Shown one piece after another: positions 26,514 to 34,737 of a stretch of 52,182 nucleotides of DNA. The notes below the pieces were generated by a model. That model had not been told where the DNA came from. It ran no database searches and was given only the letters and a program-made list of their open reading frames with translations. Source of the DNA: Pseudomonadota bacterium (GTDB taxonomy: Bacteria > Pseudomonadota > Gammaproteobacteria > Burkholderiales > JABEVD01). The stretch lies in contig JAJZTQ010000019.1 in NCBI GenBank assembly GCA_021848825.1, positions 1-52,182 of the forward strand, in the 5' to 3' direction. Every line of letters starts with the position of its first letter. Position 1 is the stretch's first letter. Made by a program: the position numbers and the translations under genes.

Positions 26514-26651
26514 ATGATGTGGTACTTTTCATGGATATTGGGCGTCGGGCTTGCGATGGCTTTCGGCATCATCAACGTGCTCTGGCTGGAAGCGGAATAC
26601 TTCTGCAAGGCTGACGATGCGGCAAAAAGCGGGAGCGATCGGGTAGAATAG
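26514..26651 (+). CDS. cydX: Cytochrome bd oxidase small subunit CydX
   Basis: 45 residues, too short for common gene callers. Reads MMWYFSWILGVGLAMAFGII then NVLWLEAEYFC, matching the WYFxWILGxxLA opening and following Glu of CydX. One membrane helix plus a short polar tail. AAAGGAACG precedes two adjacent ATGs (26514 and 26517); either may be used. CydX is needed for stable haem binding in the oxidase. It lies 8 bases after cydB and 15 before nadC. Confidence 0.9.
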   Translation: MMWYFSWILGVGLAMAFGIINVLWLEAEYFCKADDAAKSGSDRVE

Positions 26652-26666
26652 GCATTTTGCCCGAAA

Positions 26667-27503
26667 ATGGATTTATATAAGGCTGTAGAAAGAGACATAT
26701 CCCGCGCGCTCGAAGAGGATGTCGCGGGAGGGGATGTCACGGCGAGCCTCGTGCCCAAGGACGCCATGGCCTATGCCACAGTGATGGCCAGGGAAGACGC
26801 GGTGGTCTGCGGCATTCCCTGGTTCGAGGCCTGCTTCAGGGACTGTGACCCTTCAGTCGAAATCTTGTGGCAGGTTTCGGAAGGTCGCGAAGTCGAAGCC
26901 TCCGAGATCCTCTGCACGTTGCATGGCAATGCCAGAGCGCTGCTTTCCGCAGAGCGCTGCGCGCTCAATTTTCTCCAGCTTCTCTCGGGTGTCGCCACAA
27001 AAACCAGGAAATACGTCAAGGCCGTTTCCGGAACAAAAGCCAAAGTCATGGATACCAGGAAGACCCTTCCCGGCCTCAGGTATGCGCAGAAATATGCGGT
27101 GAGAATAGGGGGAGGGGAGAACCAGAGAATGGGGCTCTATGATGCGATTCTCATCAAGGAGAACCATATTCTCTCCTGCGGCGGCGTGAAGGAGGCATTG
27201 CAAGCGGCTTCAGGGTCTTCTCTTCCCGTTCAGATAGAAGTCGAGAACATGGCGGAACTCGAGGAGGCGCTGGAAGCCGGCGCAAAGCTGATTCTGCTCG
27301 ACAATTTCGATCTCGAAGGCTTGAAAAATGCAGTCGAGTTCACTGCCGGGCGTGCGCTTCTCGAGGCGTCCGGCGGAGTGAATCTCGATACGGTGAGGGA
27401 GATCGCCCTGACCGGGGTCGACAGGATCTCGATCGGAACGCTCACCAAGGATGTCGATGCGCTTGATCTTTCCATGCGCATCCAGGTCACCGCGATCGCC
27501 TGA
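26667..27503 (+). CDS. nadC: Nicotinate-nucleotide pyrophosphorylase (carboxylating), quinolinate phosphoribosyltransferase
   Basis: 278 residues. Typical segments: EEDVAGGDVTASLVP near the start, AERCALNFLQLLSGVAT, DTRKTLPGLRYAQKYAVRIGG, the active-site IKENHI, and the late LEASGGVNLDTVREIALTGV. It makes nicotinate mononucleotide from quinolinate and PRPP in NAD synthesis. It follows cydX by 15 bases and is probably cotranscribed with the sqr-cyd genes, an unusual place for nadC. No clear terminator follows before the convergent pseudogene. Confidence 0.94.
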   Translation: MDLYKAVERDISRALEEDVAGGDVTASLVPKDAMAYATVMAREDAVVCGIPWFEACFRDCDPSVEILWQVSEGREVEASEILCTLHGNARALLSAERCALNFLQLLSGVATKTRKYVKAVSGTKAKVMDTRKTLPGLRYAQKYAVRIGGGENQRMGLYDAILIKENHILSCGGVKEALQAASGSSLPVQIEVENMAELEEALEAGAKLILLDNFDLEGLKNAVEFTAGRALLEASGGVNLDTVREIALTGVDRISIGTLTKDVDALDLSMRIQVTAIA

Positions 27504-27507
27504 ACCT

Positions 27508-27937
27508 TTAGCCGGGATCCTTTGCGTAGATGGCGTTTCCGGGCGCTGCCTCTTCGACTATCGTTCCCTGGTGATAATGCGCAACCCATTGCTCGTCCTT
27601 GGAGCGCCATAAGGTGGCACGCCTGGTAAGACGCTGTCCCTGTCTCAGGGTATAGGTGAGGAGGTAGTGGTGCGGGGGCGATCATTTGGCAGTAAAAATC
27701 TTCGGTGCTCCATTCATCCGTCCAACCGTCAGAATACCGCTTCATGACCGTATCGATTACGAACTTCCGGCTGTACCGCCTTCAGGAAGCGCCGGTTTCC
27801 CAATAATCTTCGGCAGTCATCGATTCGAAGGTTTCACGCGATGTGCCGAGCTCAGGTCGATGAAAGATAGGTTCTCGAAGCATCAGCGCTTTCTGCGCCT
27901 CAATCAGATCGTCACCTGTCTTGCGTTTCGGTTCCAT
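27508..27937 (-). pseudogene. Broken DUF4440-type (NTF2-like) gene
   Basis: From ATG 27937 (ribosome site GGAGAA) the frame reads MEPKRKTGDDLIEAQ and ends at an in-frame TGA after MTAEDYWETGAS. The same frame continues as RRYSRKFVIDTVMKRYSDGW up to EDFYCQ. A run of five C (G on the plus strand, 27673-27677) then shifts the frame by one; the next frame continues HHYLLTYTLRQGQRLTRRAT and ends HQGTIVEEAAPGNAIYAKDP G with stop at 27508. Joined, this is a normal DUF4440 protein of about 140 residues (YWEVGASGRRYSR-type motif of the family). Total length is 3n+1, as expected from one inserted base. One nonsense change plus one frameshift make a real decay more likely than a read error. Confidence 0.8.
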
Positions 27938-27956
27938 GATTTCTCCCGTGATAACG

Positions 27957-27984
27957 AAAAACCCGCCTTTCGGCGGGTTTTTTT
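27957..27984. terminator. Bidirectional terminator after thrC
   Basis: CCCGCC / GGCGGG with loop TTTC, flanked by five A before and seven T after. It ends the minus-strand alaC-alaA-hom-thrC transcript and lies 19 bases upstream of the DUF4440 start. Confidence 0.92.
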
Positions 27985-27997
27985 AAGATCAGACAGC

Positions 27998-29119
27998 CTA
28001 TTTCGCCAGGTTCTCCAGGATGATTCTCTCGATCGAACTCCTGGTTGCATCGACTGTGACAGGCTTCGTGCTCTGCGCGATCGCCGTGTCCGGGTCCTTG
28101 AGCCCGTGACCTGTCAGGGTGCAGACGATGGTCGAGCCTTCCTCTATTTTCCCTCGCTCCAGATCCATCAATACCCCTGCGAGGGAAGTGGCAGAAGCAG
28201 GTTCGCAGAATATGCCTTCAGTCTGCGCAAGCAGCTTCTGAACTTTCAATATTTCGCTGTCCGTGCATTCGTCGAACCATCCGCCCGATTCTTCCTTCAC
28301 GGTCCATGCCTGCTTCCATGAAACGGGATGCCCTATCCTGATCGCGGTTGCGACCGTCTCGGGGTCGTCCACGAAGGCGAGCCTGGAGAAGGGGGCCGAA
28401 CCGGATGCCTGGTATCCGAGCATCTTGGGTCTCTTTGTCGCGGCTTTGGATTTGTGATAGGGGCATTTACCGCCGCAATGCACGCAAGCCTGGGTGTCCT
28501 GACAGAGCGATTCCGAATAGCCTATCCAATGCGCCGTGATGTTCCCGGCATTGCCAACAGGAAGCGCATGATAATCAGGCGCTTCTCCAAGTTCCTCTAT
28601 GATTTCGAAGCTTGCCGTCTTCTGCCCCTGCAGCCTGAAAGGATTGACCGAGTTGACGATGGTCACCGGTGTGTCTTCGGCGACTTCGCGCACGAGCCTC
28701 ATGCCGTCGTCGAAATTGCCGGCGATCTGGATCACGACAGAGCCGTGCATCATCGCCTGGGAAAGCTTGCCCAATGCGATCTTGCCTTCGGGTATCAGCA
28801 CGAAGGAAGTGATCCCGGCGCGGGAAGCATAGGCTGCTGCGGAAGCCGAAGTGTTTCCTGTGGATGCGCAGATGATCGCGCGCGACCCTGCTTCCACGGC
28901 CTTTGTGACGGCCATGGTCATGCCTCTGTCCTTGAATGATCCGGTGGGATTCAATCCTTCGAATTTCACCAGGATACGCACACCCTTTCCGATCTTCCTG
29001 GGTAGGTTCTTGAGCTCGATGAGCGGCGTGTTTCCTTCGCCCAGCGAGATGATAGGGGTGTTTGCAGATACCGGGAGCCTGTCCCTGTAGCGTTCGATGA
29101 GGCCTGTGTAATGGGTCAT
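27998..29119 (-). CDS. thrC: Threonine synthase with a Cys-cluster insertion
   Basis: 373 residues. PLP-dependent conversion of O-phosphohomoserine to threonine. PLP Lys63 lies in NPTGSFKDRG; STGNTSASAAAYASRAG and LPVGNAGNITAHWIGY are standard. After GYSE comes an extra stretch SLCQDTQACVHCGGKC then PYHKSKAATKR before the normal PKMLGYQASGSAP. It holds Cys206, 212, 215 and 219 (C-x5-C-x2-C-x3-C) with His222 nearby, a spacing that could bind zinc or an Fe-S centre. The frame and codon use are continuous, so it is not a frameshift. hom ends one base before this gene starts. Confidence 0.93.
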   Translation of the reverse strand: MTHYTGLIERYRDRLPVSANTPIISLGEGNTPLIELKNLPRKIGKGVRILVKFEGLNPTGSFKDRGMTMAVTKAVEAGSRAIICASTGNTSASAAAYASRAGITSFVLIPEGKIALGKLSQAMMHGSVVIQIAGNFDDGMRLVREVAEDTPVTIVNSVNPFRLQGQKTASFEIIEELGEAPDYHALPVGNAGNITAHWIGYSESLCQDTQACVHCGGKCPYHKSKAATKRPKMLGYQASGSAPFSRLAFVDDPETVATAIRIGHPVSWKQAWTVKEESGGWFDECTDSEILKVQKLLAQTEGIFCEPASATSLAGVLMDLERGKIEEGSTIVCTLTGHGLKDPDTAIAQSTKPVTVDATRSSIERIILENLAK

Positions 29120-29120
29120 T

Positions 29121-30434
29121 TCAGTTCCTGTTGAGTTCTTCCAGCCTGATTTTCCTGACGCTTCCCGAGATCACGGAAAGCGATTCGATTTTCGAAATCG
29201 CACTGTCTATATGCTTCTCCAGCGTCCTGTGGGTGAGCATGATGATGTCGACCTGTTCCTCTCCTTCGCTCGGCTCCTTCTGCACCATGGCATCGATCGA
29301 AATACCGAGATCCGCGAGTATTCTCGTCACTTCTGCAAGCACTCCTGCCTTGTCGTAAGCTCTCATCCTGAGGTAATAGGCAGTTTCGACTTCGCTCATC
29401 GGCAGGATTTCAAGATCGGACATTCTGTCCGGCTGGAAGGCGAGATGGGGCACGCGATGCTCGGGGTCGGCAGTGTGCATCCTGGTCACATCCACGAGAT
29501 CCGCCACCACTGCCGAAGCAGTGGGCTCGGAACCCGCGCCCGCGCCATAATACATGGTGGCGCCGACGGCATCGCCTTTTACCAGGATCGCATTCATCAC
29601 GCCTTCCACATTCGCGATCAGGCGTTTTGCAGGAATCAGGGTGGGGTGCACCCTGAGCTCTATGCCTTTCTCTACTCGCTTGGTGATGCCGAGCAGCTTG
29701 ATCCTGTAGCCGAGCTCTTCCGCATAGCGGATGTCTTCGCTCGTCAGCTTCGATATGCCTTCCGTATAGGCCTTTGAAAACTGCGTGGGGATGCCGAAGG
29801 CGATGGAAGCCATGATGGTGAGCTTGTGCGCGGCGTCTATCCCCTCTATGTCGAATGTGGGATCGGCCTCGGCATAGCCAAGCGCCTGCGCATCCTTCAG
29901 CGCATCCTGGAAGCTCACCCCCTTTTCCCTCATTTCAGAAAGGATGTAATTGCTCGTGCCGTTGATGATGCCGGCTATCCATTCTATCCTGTTGGCGGTC
30001 AATCCTTCCCGCAATGCCTTGATGATCGGGATGCCGCCAGCCACCGCTGCCTCGAAGGCGACGATCACGCCCTTCTTCTGCGCAGCCTCGAAGATCTCGT
30101 TGCCGTAGAGGGCGAGGAGCGCCTTGTTCGCCGTCACCACATGCTTGCCGTTCTCTATTGCCTTGAGCACGAGTTCGCGCGCAATCCCAGTGCCGCCTAT
30201 GAGTTCGACGACGATGTCGATTTCCGGATTTTCAACCACCTTGAATGCGTCGTCCGTGACAGGAACCGATCCGGCAAGGCTTTTTGCCCTCCCGACATCC
30301 CTCTCCGCGATCATCGCTATCCTGATTTCGCGTCCTGCCCTTCTGGTGATTTCCTCTGCGTTCCTGGAGAGCACCTTGAATGTGCCGGAGCCCACTGTGC
30401 CTATCCCCAACAGGCCTACATTGATTGCTTTCAT
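29121..30434 (-). CDS. hom: Homoserine dehydrogenase
   Basis: 437 residues: N-terminal nucleotide-binding GLLGIGTVGSGTF, the catalytic middle part with GIINGTSNYILSEM and GYAEADPTFDIEG, and a C-terminal ACT domain (YYLRMRAYDKAGVLAEVTRI onward, about 350-430) for threonine feedback. It reduces aspartate semialdehyde to homoserine. It lies 12 bases after alaA and one base before thrC, so the four genes alaC-alaA-hom-thrC form one run of amino-acid genes. Confidence 0.95.
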   Translation of the reverse strand: MKAINVGLLGIGTVGSGTFKVLSRNAEEITRRAGREIRIAMIAERDVGRAKSLAGSVPVTDDAFKVVENPEIDIVVELIGGTGIARELVLKAIENGKHVVTANKALLALYGNEIFEAAQKKGVIVAFEAAVAGGIPIIKALREGLTANRIEWIAGIINGTSNYILSEMREKGVSFQDALKDAQALGYAEADPTFDIEGIDAAHKLTIMASIAFGIPTQFSKAYTEGISKLTSEDIRYAEELGYRIKLLGITKRVEKGIELRVHPTLIPAKRLIANVEGVMNAILVKGDAVGATMYYGAGAGSEPTASAVVADLVDVTRMHTADPEHRVPHLAFQPDRMSDLEILPMSEVETAYYLRMRAYDKAGVLAEVTRILADLGISIDAMVQKEPSEGEEQVDIIMLTHRTLEKHIDSAISKIESLSVISGSVRKIRLEELNRN

Positions 30435-30446
30435 TTTTTCAGTCTT

Positions 30447-31673
30447 TCAGGTGAGATGGCGCTTCCGGTATTGATCGAGGAAGCGCGCAATGCGTCCGAT
30501 CGCTTCAGTAAGGTCGTCAACATTTGGCAAAAAAACGACCCTGAAATGATCAGGTTCGCTCCAGTTGAATCCGGTTCCCTGCACAACCAGCACCTTTTCC
30601 TTCTGCAGGAGTTCGAGGACGAACTGCTGGTCGTCTGCGATCGGGTATATTCTAGGGTCTAATTTCGGGAAAAGATACATCGCGGCCTTCGGCTTCACGC
30701 AGCTTATTCCGGGAATCTCGTTCAGCAGCGCCCATGCCGCATCCCGCTGCTTGCAAAGGCGTCCGTTCGGGGAGACCAGGTCGTCTATGCTCTGGTATCC
30801 GCCCAGCGCAGTCTGGATGCCGTATTGCGCCGGAACATTGGCGCAAAGCCTCATCGAGGCGAGCATCGTCAGGCCCTCTATGTAATCCCTCGCATGGTGC
30901 TTTTCCCCTGAAACCACGAGCCAGCCGGCACGGTAGCCCGCGGCCCGGTAATTCTTCGACAGGCCGTTGAAGGTGATGCAGAGCAGGTCGGAGGCCAAGG
31001 ATGCGATGGAGGTGTGGGCATTCCCGTCGTAGAGCACCTTGTCGTAGATTTCGTCGGAATAGATGATGAGCTGATGGGCTCTCGCGATTTCGACGATCTC
31101 GTTGAGGAGTTCGACAGGATAGAGCGCCCCTGTCGGATTGTTCGGGTTGATGATCACGATTGCACGGGTGTTGGGCGTGATTTTCCCCCTGATGTCGTCG
31201 CAGTCCGGCAGCCAGTCCGATTGCTCGTCGCAGACATAATGAACGGGATTTCCCCCGGCGAGCTTCACCGCAGCGGTCCAGAGGGGGTAATCGGGAGAAG
31301 GAATCAGCACCTCGTCGCCGTTGTCCAGGAGCCCCTGCATCGCCATCACGATGAGCTCGGAGACGCCGTTGCCGATGTAGATGTCCTCTATCCTGACATT
31401 CGGTATCTTCTTTTCCTGCGTGTACTGCATGATCGCCTTGCGCGCGGAGAAAAGGCCGTTCGAGTCGGAATAGCCGGACGCATTGGGGAGATTGCGGATC
31501 ACGTCCTGGATGATTTCCTCAGGCGCATCGAATCCGAAAGGGGCCGGATTGCCGATGTTGAGCTTGATGATGCGGTGCCCTTCTTCTTCCATCTGCCTGG
31601 CATGAGCCATCACGGGTCCCCTGATGTCGTAGCAGACATTCGAAAGCTTGGGCGATTTTAGAACAGGTTGCAT
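30447..31673 (-). CDS. alaA: Alanine transaminase, AlaA type
   Basis: 408 residues, class I/II PLP aminotransferase. The start LKSPKLSNVCYDIRGPVMAHA, NIGNPAPFGFDAP, IIINPNNPTGALYP, YSDEIYDKVLYDG and the PLP lysine in FNGLSKNYRAAGYRAGW match the AlaA (YfbQ) group, which makes alanine from pyruvate and glutamate. In betaproteobacteria this gene is usual just before hom. The start at 31673 is 3 bases after a vestigial stop codon of the displaced alaC 3' end. Confidence 0.92.
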   Translation of the reverse strand: MQPVLKSPKLSNVCYDIRGPVMAHARQMEEEGHRIIKLNIGNPAPFGFDAPEEIIQDVIRNLPNASGYSDSNGLFSARKAIMQYTQEKKIPNVRIEDIYIGNGVSELIVMAMQGLLDNGDEVLIPSPDYPLWTAAVKLAGGNPVHYVCDEQSDWLPDCDDIRGKITPNTRAIVIINPNNPTGALYPVELLNEIVEIARAHQLIIYSDEIYDKVLYDGNAHTSIASLASDLLCITFNGLSKNYRAAGYRAGWLVVSGEKHHARDYIEGLTMLASMRLCANVPAQYGIQTALGGYQSIDDLVSPNGRLCKQRDAAWALLNEIPGISCVKPKAAMYLFPKLDPRIYPIADDQQFVLELLQKEKVLVVQGTGFNWSEPDHFRVVFLPNVDDLTEAIGRIARFLDQYRKRHLT

Positions 31674-31676
31674 AGT

Positions 31677-31747
31677 CTACCCCTGGCCGTCCTTTTTGAA
31701 CATTTCCTTGATGCCACGCACGGCCTGCCGGATGCGCGACTCGTTTT
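31677..31747 (-). pseudogene. Displaced original 3' end of alaC
   Basis: On the minus strand this reads [20 protein letters not shown], then QG and TAG, 3 bases before the alaA start. It is a near copy of the present C-terminus of AlaC ([22 protein letters not shown]) but with the GC-rich codons of this genome (CGC ATC CGG CAG GCC). It therefore looks like the native gene end, cut off from its gene by the 137-bp units between. Confidence 0.75.
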
Positions 31748-32017
31748 GGTTACGGCCGCTGCGCTTAACTTTCGCGATGCGAAAGTCAGCCTCCGCCGAA
31801 ATGAGGCTCGTCATCATATCAATTCATCTCGTTTAAACATGTCTTTGATTCCCCGGACAGCCTGACGAATTCTCGCCTCATTTTGGTTACGGCCGCTGCG
31901 CTTGACTTTCGCGATGCGAAAGTCAGCCTCCGCCGAAATGAGGCTCGTCATCATATCAAGCCATCCCGTTTAAACATGTCTTTGATTCCCCGGACAGCCT
32001 GACGAATTCTCGCCTCA
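31744..32017 (-). repeat. Two tandem 137-bp units carrying replacement alaC 3' ends
   Basis: 31744-31880 and 31881-32017 are direct repeats of 137 bp with only four differences. Each unit, read on the minus strand, begins AAAATGAGGC (shifted by the junction), codes for the last 21 residues of AlaC with its stop, then has about 65 non-coding bases with two hairpins (a 9-bp stem GACTTTCGC / GCGAAAGTC, and AGCCTC / GAGGCT). The unit nearer the gene supplies the current AlaC end; the other carries ...KRDELI and stop, not attached to a gene. Codons are AT-richer (AGA ATT, TTT AAA) than in the native end. Confidence 0.9.
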
Positions 32018-33135
32018 TTTTCAATTAGCGCGAATCGCACATGGTCGTCCCCGTATTCGCCGAATCCGATTCCAGGGGAGATCGCGACCTTGGCCTCGCT
32101 CAGGAGCTTCTTCGAATATTCGAGCGAACCCATTTTCCGATAGGCTTCCGGGATCTTCGCCCAGACATACATGCTGGCCCTAGGGTTCTCGACCATCCAG
32201 CCTGCGGCATGCAGTCCTGAGACGAGCGCGTCGCGCCGCTTCTGGTACATCTGCCTGATTTCTTCCACGCAGTCCTGGGGACCTTCGAGCGCAAGAATGG
32301 AAGCGACCTGGATCGGAGTGAAGGTGCCATAGTCGTGATAGCTCTTCATCCTTGCGAGCGCCGCAACGAGATCCCTGTTGCCGACCATGTATCCCACCCG
32401 CCATCCCGCCATGTTGTAGCTCTTCGACATGGTGAAGAATTCGACTGCAACGTCGGACGCGCCCGGCACTTCCATGATGGAAGGCGCCCTGTAGCCGTCG
32501 AAGACGATGTCTGCATAGGCGAGATCGTGCACGACATAGATCTTGTGCTCCCTGGCAAGCGCAATGACGCGCTCGAAAAACGGCAGCTCGACGCACTGCG
32601 CAGTCGGGTTGCTGGGGAAATTCAGGATCAGCATCTTGGGCTTCGGGTACGAATCCTTGATCGCTTTTTCGAGTTCCTCGAAAAAGTCGATGCCCTGCGT
32701 CATCGGGATATGGCGGATATCCGCCCCCGCTATGACCGGACCGTAGATGTGGATGGGGTAGCTCGGATTGGGAACCAGAACGATGTCGCCTGAACCCAGC
32801 GTTGCCAGGGCAAGATGGGCGATGCCTTCCTTCGATCCTATCGTGACGATGGCTTCCTTTTCAGGGTCGAGATCGACATCGTAGCGGCTCTTGTACCAGT
32901 TGCAGATGGCGCGCCTCAGCCTCGGAATGCCTTTCGAGACGGAATAGCGATGGGTTGCGCCCTTTTTCGCAGTCTCTATCATCTTGTCGAGGATATGCTG
33001 GGGGGTGGGCTGGTCAGGGTTGCCCATGGAAAGGTCGATGATGTCTTCCCCCCTTCTTCTCGCGGCGGCCTTGAGTTCCCCGGTGATGTTGAAGACATAG
33101 GGAGGCAACCGCTTGATTCTGTAAAACTCTTCCAT
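31951..33135 (-). CDS. alaC: Alanine transaminase, AlaC type
   Basis: 394 residues from [20 protein letters not shown] at 33135; the open frame runs 28 codons further upstream without likeness. Class I aminotransferase with [35 protein letters not shown] and the PLP lysine in [20 protein letters not shown], matching the AlaC (YfdZ) group. The last about 21 codons come from an inserted 137-bp unit (see repeat), keeping the frame and nearly the same peptide. It was probably once separated from alaA by only 3 bases; now 277 bases of repeat lie between them. Confidence 0.9.
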   Translation of the reverse strand: MEEFYRIKRLPPYVFNITGELKAAARRRGEDIIDLSMGNPDQPTPQHILDKMIETAKKGATHRYSVSKGIPRLRRAICNWYKSRYDVDLDPEKEAIVTIGSKEGIAHLALATLGSGDIVLVPNPSYPIHIYGPVIAGADIRHIPMTQGIDFFEELEKAIKDSYPKPKMLILNFPSNPTAQCVELPFFERVIALAREHKIYVVHDLAYADIVFDGYRAPSIMEVPGASDVAVEFFTMSKSYNMAGWRVGYMVGNRDLVAALARMKSYHDYGTFTPIQVASILALEGPQDCVEEIRQMYQKRRDALVSGLHAAGWMVENPRASMYVWAKIPEAYRKMGSLEYSKKLLSEAKVAISPGIGFGEYGDDHVRFALIENEARIRQAVRGIKDMFKRDGLI

Positions 33136-33163
33136 GGTGGCGTGGCAGAACCCCGCAAAAATG

Positions 33164-33169
33164 TATAAT
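33164..33169 (+). promoter_or_regulatory. Candidate -10 element of the Mth938-domain gene
   Basis: TATAAT in the 72-base gap between divergent alaC and the 33208 gene; no good -35 is seen. A small hairpin GGCGCA-AA-TGCGCC lies in the leader, and GGAGAG precedes the ATG. Confidence 0.45.
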
Positions 33170-33207
33170 CTTACCTGAGGCGCAAATGCGCCGCAAATGG
33201 AGAGAAC

Positions 33208-33588
33208 ATGAAGCTTCACCAGGACAATCCTGCCGGATTGAACCGCTTCACGGGGTATGGAGAGGGCTATGTATCGGTCAACGGGGAGCGCTTCGAAGGC
33301 AGTCTGATCGTTGTTCCGGAAACGCCGGTCATGGTCTGGGAAGCGAGCTTCGACACGCTTGAAATTGGCGACTTCGATGTCATTCTGGAAGCCTCACCTG
33401 AAATATTGATCCTCGGCACAGGCAGGATACAGCGCTTTCCGAATCCTTCCCTTTTCCGTCGGCTTTACGAGGCGAGGATAGGGGTTGAAGTCATGGACAC
33501 TTCGGCTGCCGCGAGGACCTACAACATCCTGATGGGGGAGGGGAGGCAGGTTGCTGCCGCCATTCTCATAGACCTGCAAGCGCCCTGA
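33208..33588 (+). CDS. Mth938-like domain protein (DUF498)
   Basis: 126 residues, [20 protein letters not shown] start. Segments [36 protein letters not shown] and the end [18 protein letters not shown] are those of the Mth938/NDUFAF3-like family. Mitochondrial relatives assist complex I assembly; bacterial function is not settled. It is divergent from alaC. Its last 23 bases overlap the end of the convergent deacetylase gene. Confidence 0.85.
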   Translation: MKLHQDNPAGLNRFTGYGEGYVSVNGERFEGSLIVVPETPVMVWEASFDTLEIGDFDVILEASPEILILGTGRIQRFPNPSLFRRLYEARIGVEVMDTSAAARTYNILMGEGRQVAAAILIDLQAP

Positions 33589-34492
33589 TATGCGCTGCCG
33601 CAGAGCGGCCGAGCGCATGAAGCTCGTATCCTCCTTCGAGGGTCGAGACCATCCTTCCCTCTGCATGCCTTTGGGCGATTTCAGCGATTCTCCCCGTCAC
33701 CCATGCATAATCTTCTTCGACGAAGGCGAGTCCCGCCATTTCGTCGTCTACATGCGCATCGAATCCCGCCGAAAAGAAGATCAATTGCGGCTTGAACGAT
33801 TCAAGCGCCGGGATCCAGTATGTTTCCACGACTTCCCGAAGTGCCCGTCCATTGCTTCCCGCAGGCAGCGGGATGTTGACCATGCGCTCGGATCTGCCTG
33901 ATATGCCGCTGTAAGGATAGAAGGGATGCTGGAATATCGATGCCATCAATACCCTTTCTTCGCTTCCGAAGATGTCCTCGGTTCCATTTCCGTGATGGAC
34001 ATCGAAATCGACTATGGCCACTCTCTCCAGTCCGTGCTTCTCAAGCGCATGGGCCACCCCTACCGCCACATTGTTGAAGATGCAGAAACCCATCGCCCTG
34101 TCCCGAGTGGCATGGTGCCCCGGCGGTCTCACGTTGCAGAATGCGCTCTTTATTTTTCCTGAAAGAACCTCGTCCACGCCGAGCGCGACTGCGCCTGCCG
34201 CGAGTCTTGCAGCTCTCAAGCTATGACGATTCATCGAAGTATCCGGATCGAGTTCTATCGAGCCTGTTTTCGGGGAGGAAGCCGTGATTTCATCGACATA
34301 GGCTTTCGAATGAACGCGTTCGAGTTGTTCATCGGTTGCGGGAATGGCCTCAATATGGAGGAAATGGCTGTCGAGCCCGCTCGATATGAGCGCCTCGCTG
34401 ATGGCTTTGAGCCTTTCAGGCGATTCCGGATGCCATTTTCCCATTTCATGGAGCAGACAGTCGGGATGGCTGATGATGGCGAGCTTCTTCAT
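33566..34492 (-). CDS. Histone deacetylase family / acetoin utilisation-type deacetylase
   Basis: 308 residues. The zinc hydrolase residues of the family are all seen: the His pair in RPPGHHATRD, zinc-binding DFDVHHGNGTEDIF, the Asp in FFSAGFDAHVDD, and the Tyr in STLEGGYEL. HPESPERLKAI near the N-terminus is also diagnostic. Bacterial members remove acyl groups from polyamines or from acetylated proteins; which one applies here is not known. The gene starts 12 bases from the edge of the MITE-like element. Confidence 0.93.
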   Translation of the reverse strand: MKKLAIISHPDCLLHEMGKWHPESPERLKAISEALISSGLDSHFLHIEAIPATDEQLERVHSKAYVDEITASSPKTGSIELDPDTSMNRHSLRAARLAAGAVALGVDEVLSGKIKSAFCNVRPPGHHATRDRAMGFCIFNNVAVGVAHALEKHGLERVAIVDFDVHHGNGTEDIFGSEERVLMASIFQHPFYPYSGISGRSERMVNIPLPAGSNGRALREVVETYWIPALESFKPQLIFFSAGFDAHVDDEMAGLAFVEEDYAWVTGRIAEIAQRHAEGRMVSTLEGGYELHALGRSAAAHIRALAGL

Positions 34493-34504
34493 GATTGCAT
34501 TTTA

Positions 34505-34715
34505 GGGTACCACTGATTTATTTCCACGCGGTCGCGACGCGACTTTGCTGGATGAGATTCGCGGCGCACGGCGAAGTCGAATGGCTATTCCATTCGGGAG
34601 CCGCGCAACAAAGAAGATCGCCCGCAAAGCCCCGTCCCAATGGGTTGCGTGAAAACCACGCTGCGCTTCATTTCCCCAGCAACGCGATCTGCGCGGGAAC
34701 AAGTCAGTAGTACCC
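34505..34715. repeat. MITE-like 211-bp element with imperfect inverted ends
   Basis: The ends GGGTACCACTGATTTATTTC (from 34505) and, from the other strand, GGGTACTACTGACTTGTTCC (from 34715) pair over about 25 bp with only transitions, and similarity goes on to a TTGCTGG at about 46. The inside holds a short open frame (minus strand, TTG start 34717) with text like CHATHWDGALRAIFF that I associate with a repeated non-coding element in other proteobacteria. No transposase gene is present. No clear target duplication is seen. Confidence 0.65.
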
Positions 34716-34725
34716 AAGCATCGGC

Positions 34726-34731
34726 TATAAT
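34726..34731 (+). promoter_or_regulatory. Candidate -10 of the moxR operon, leaderless configuration
   Basis: TATAAT ends 6 bases before the ATG at 34738, so transcription would begin at or next to the A of the start codon. No ribosome site is present. The place for a -35 falls inside the right end of the MITE-like element (around 34703), with no good match. Confidence 0.5.
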
Positions 34732-34737
34732 TCGGAA

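Noticed and set aside
25288-26532. A 414-codon minus-strand frame opposite cydB
   Set aside because: Charged and His/Arg-rich shadow of a membrane-protein gene; cydB is unmistakable.
28460-28505. Frameshift pair as the source of the Cys-rich stretch in thrC
   Set aside because: The flanking conserved motifs are in one frame, codon choice is normal, and neither shifted frame restores the usual loop.
31648-31865. Short plus-strand frames in the alaC repeat region
   Set aside because: They are created by the repeat units and overlap coding text on the minus strand; no ribosome site or likeness.
31744-32017. Integron cassette or attC site as an explanation for the 137-bp units
   Set aside because: No integrase gene and no GTTRRRY / RYYYAAC core pair is present; the hairpins do not have the attC layout.
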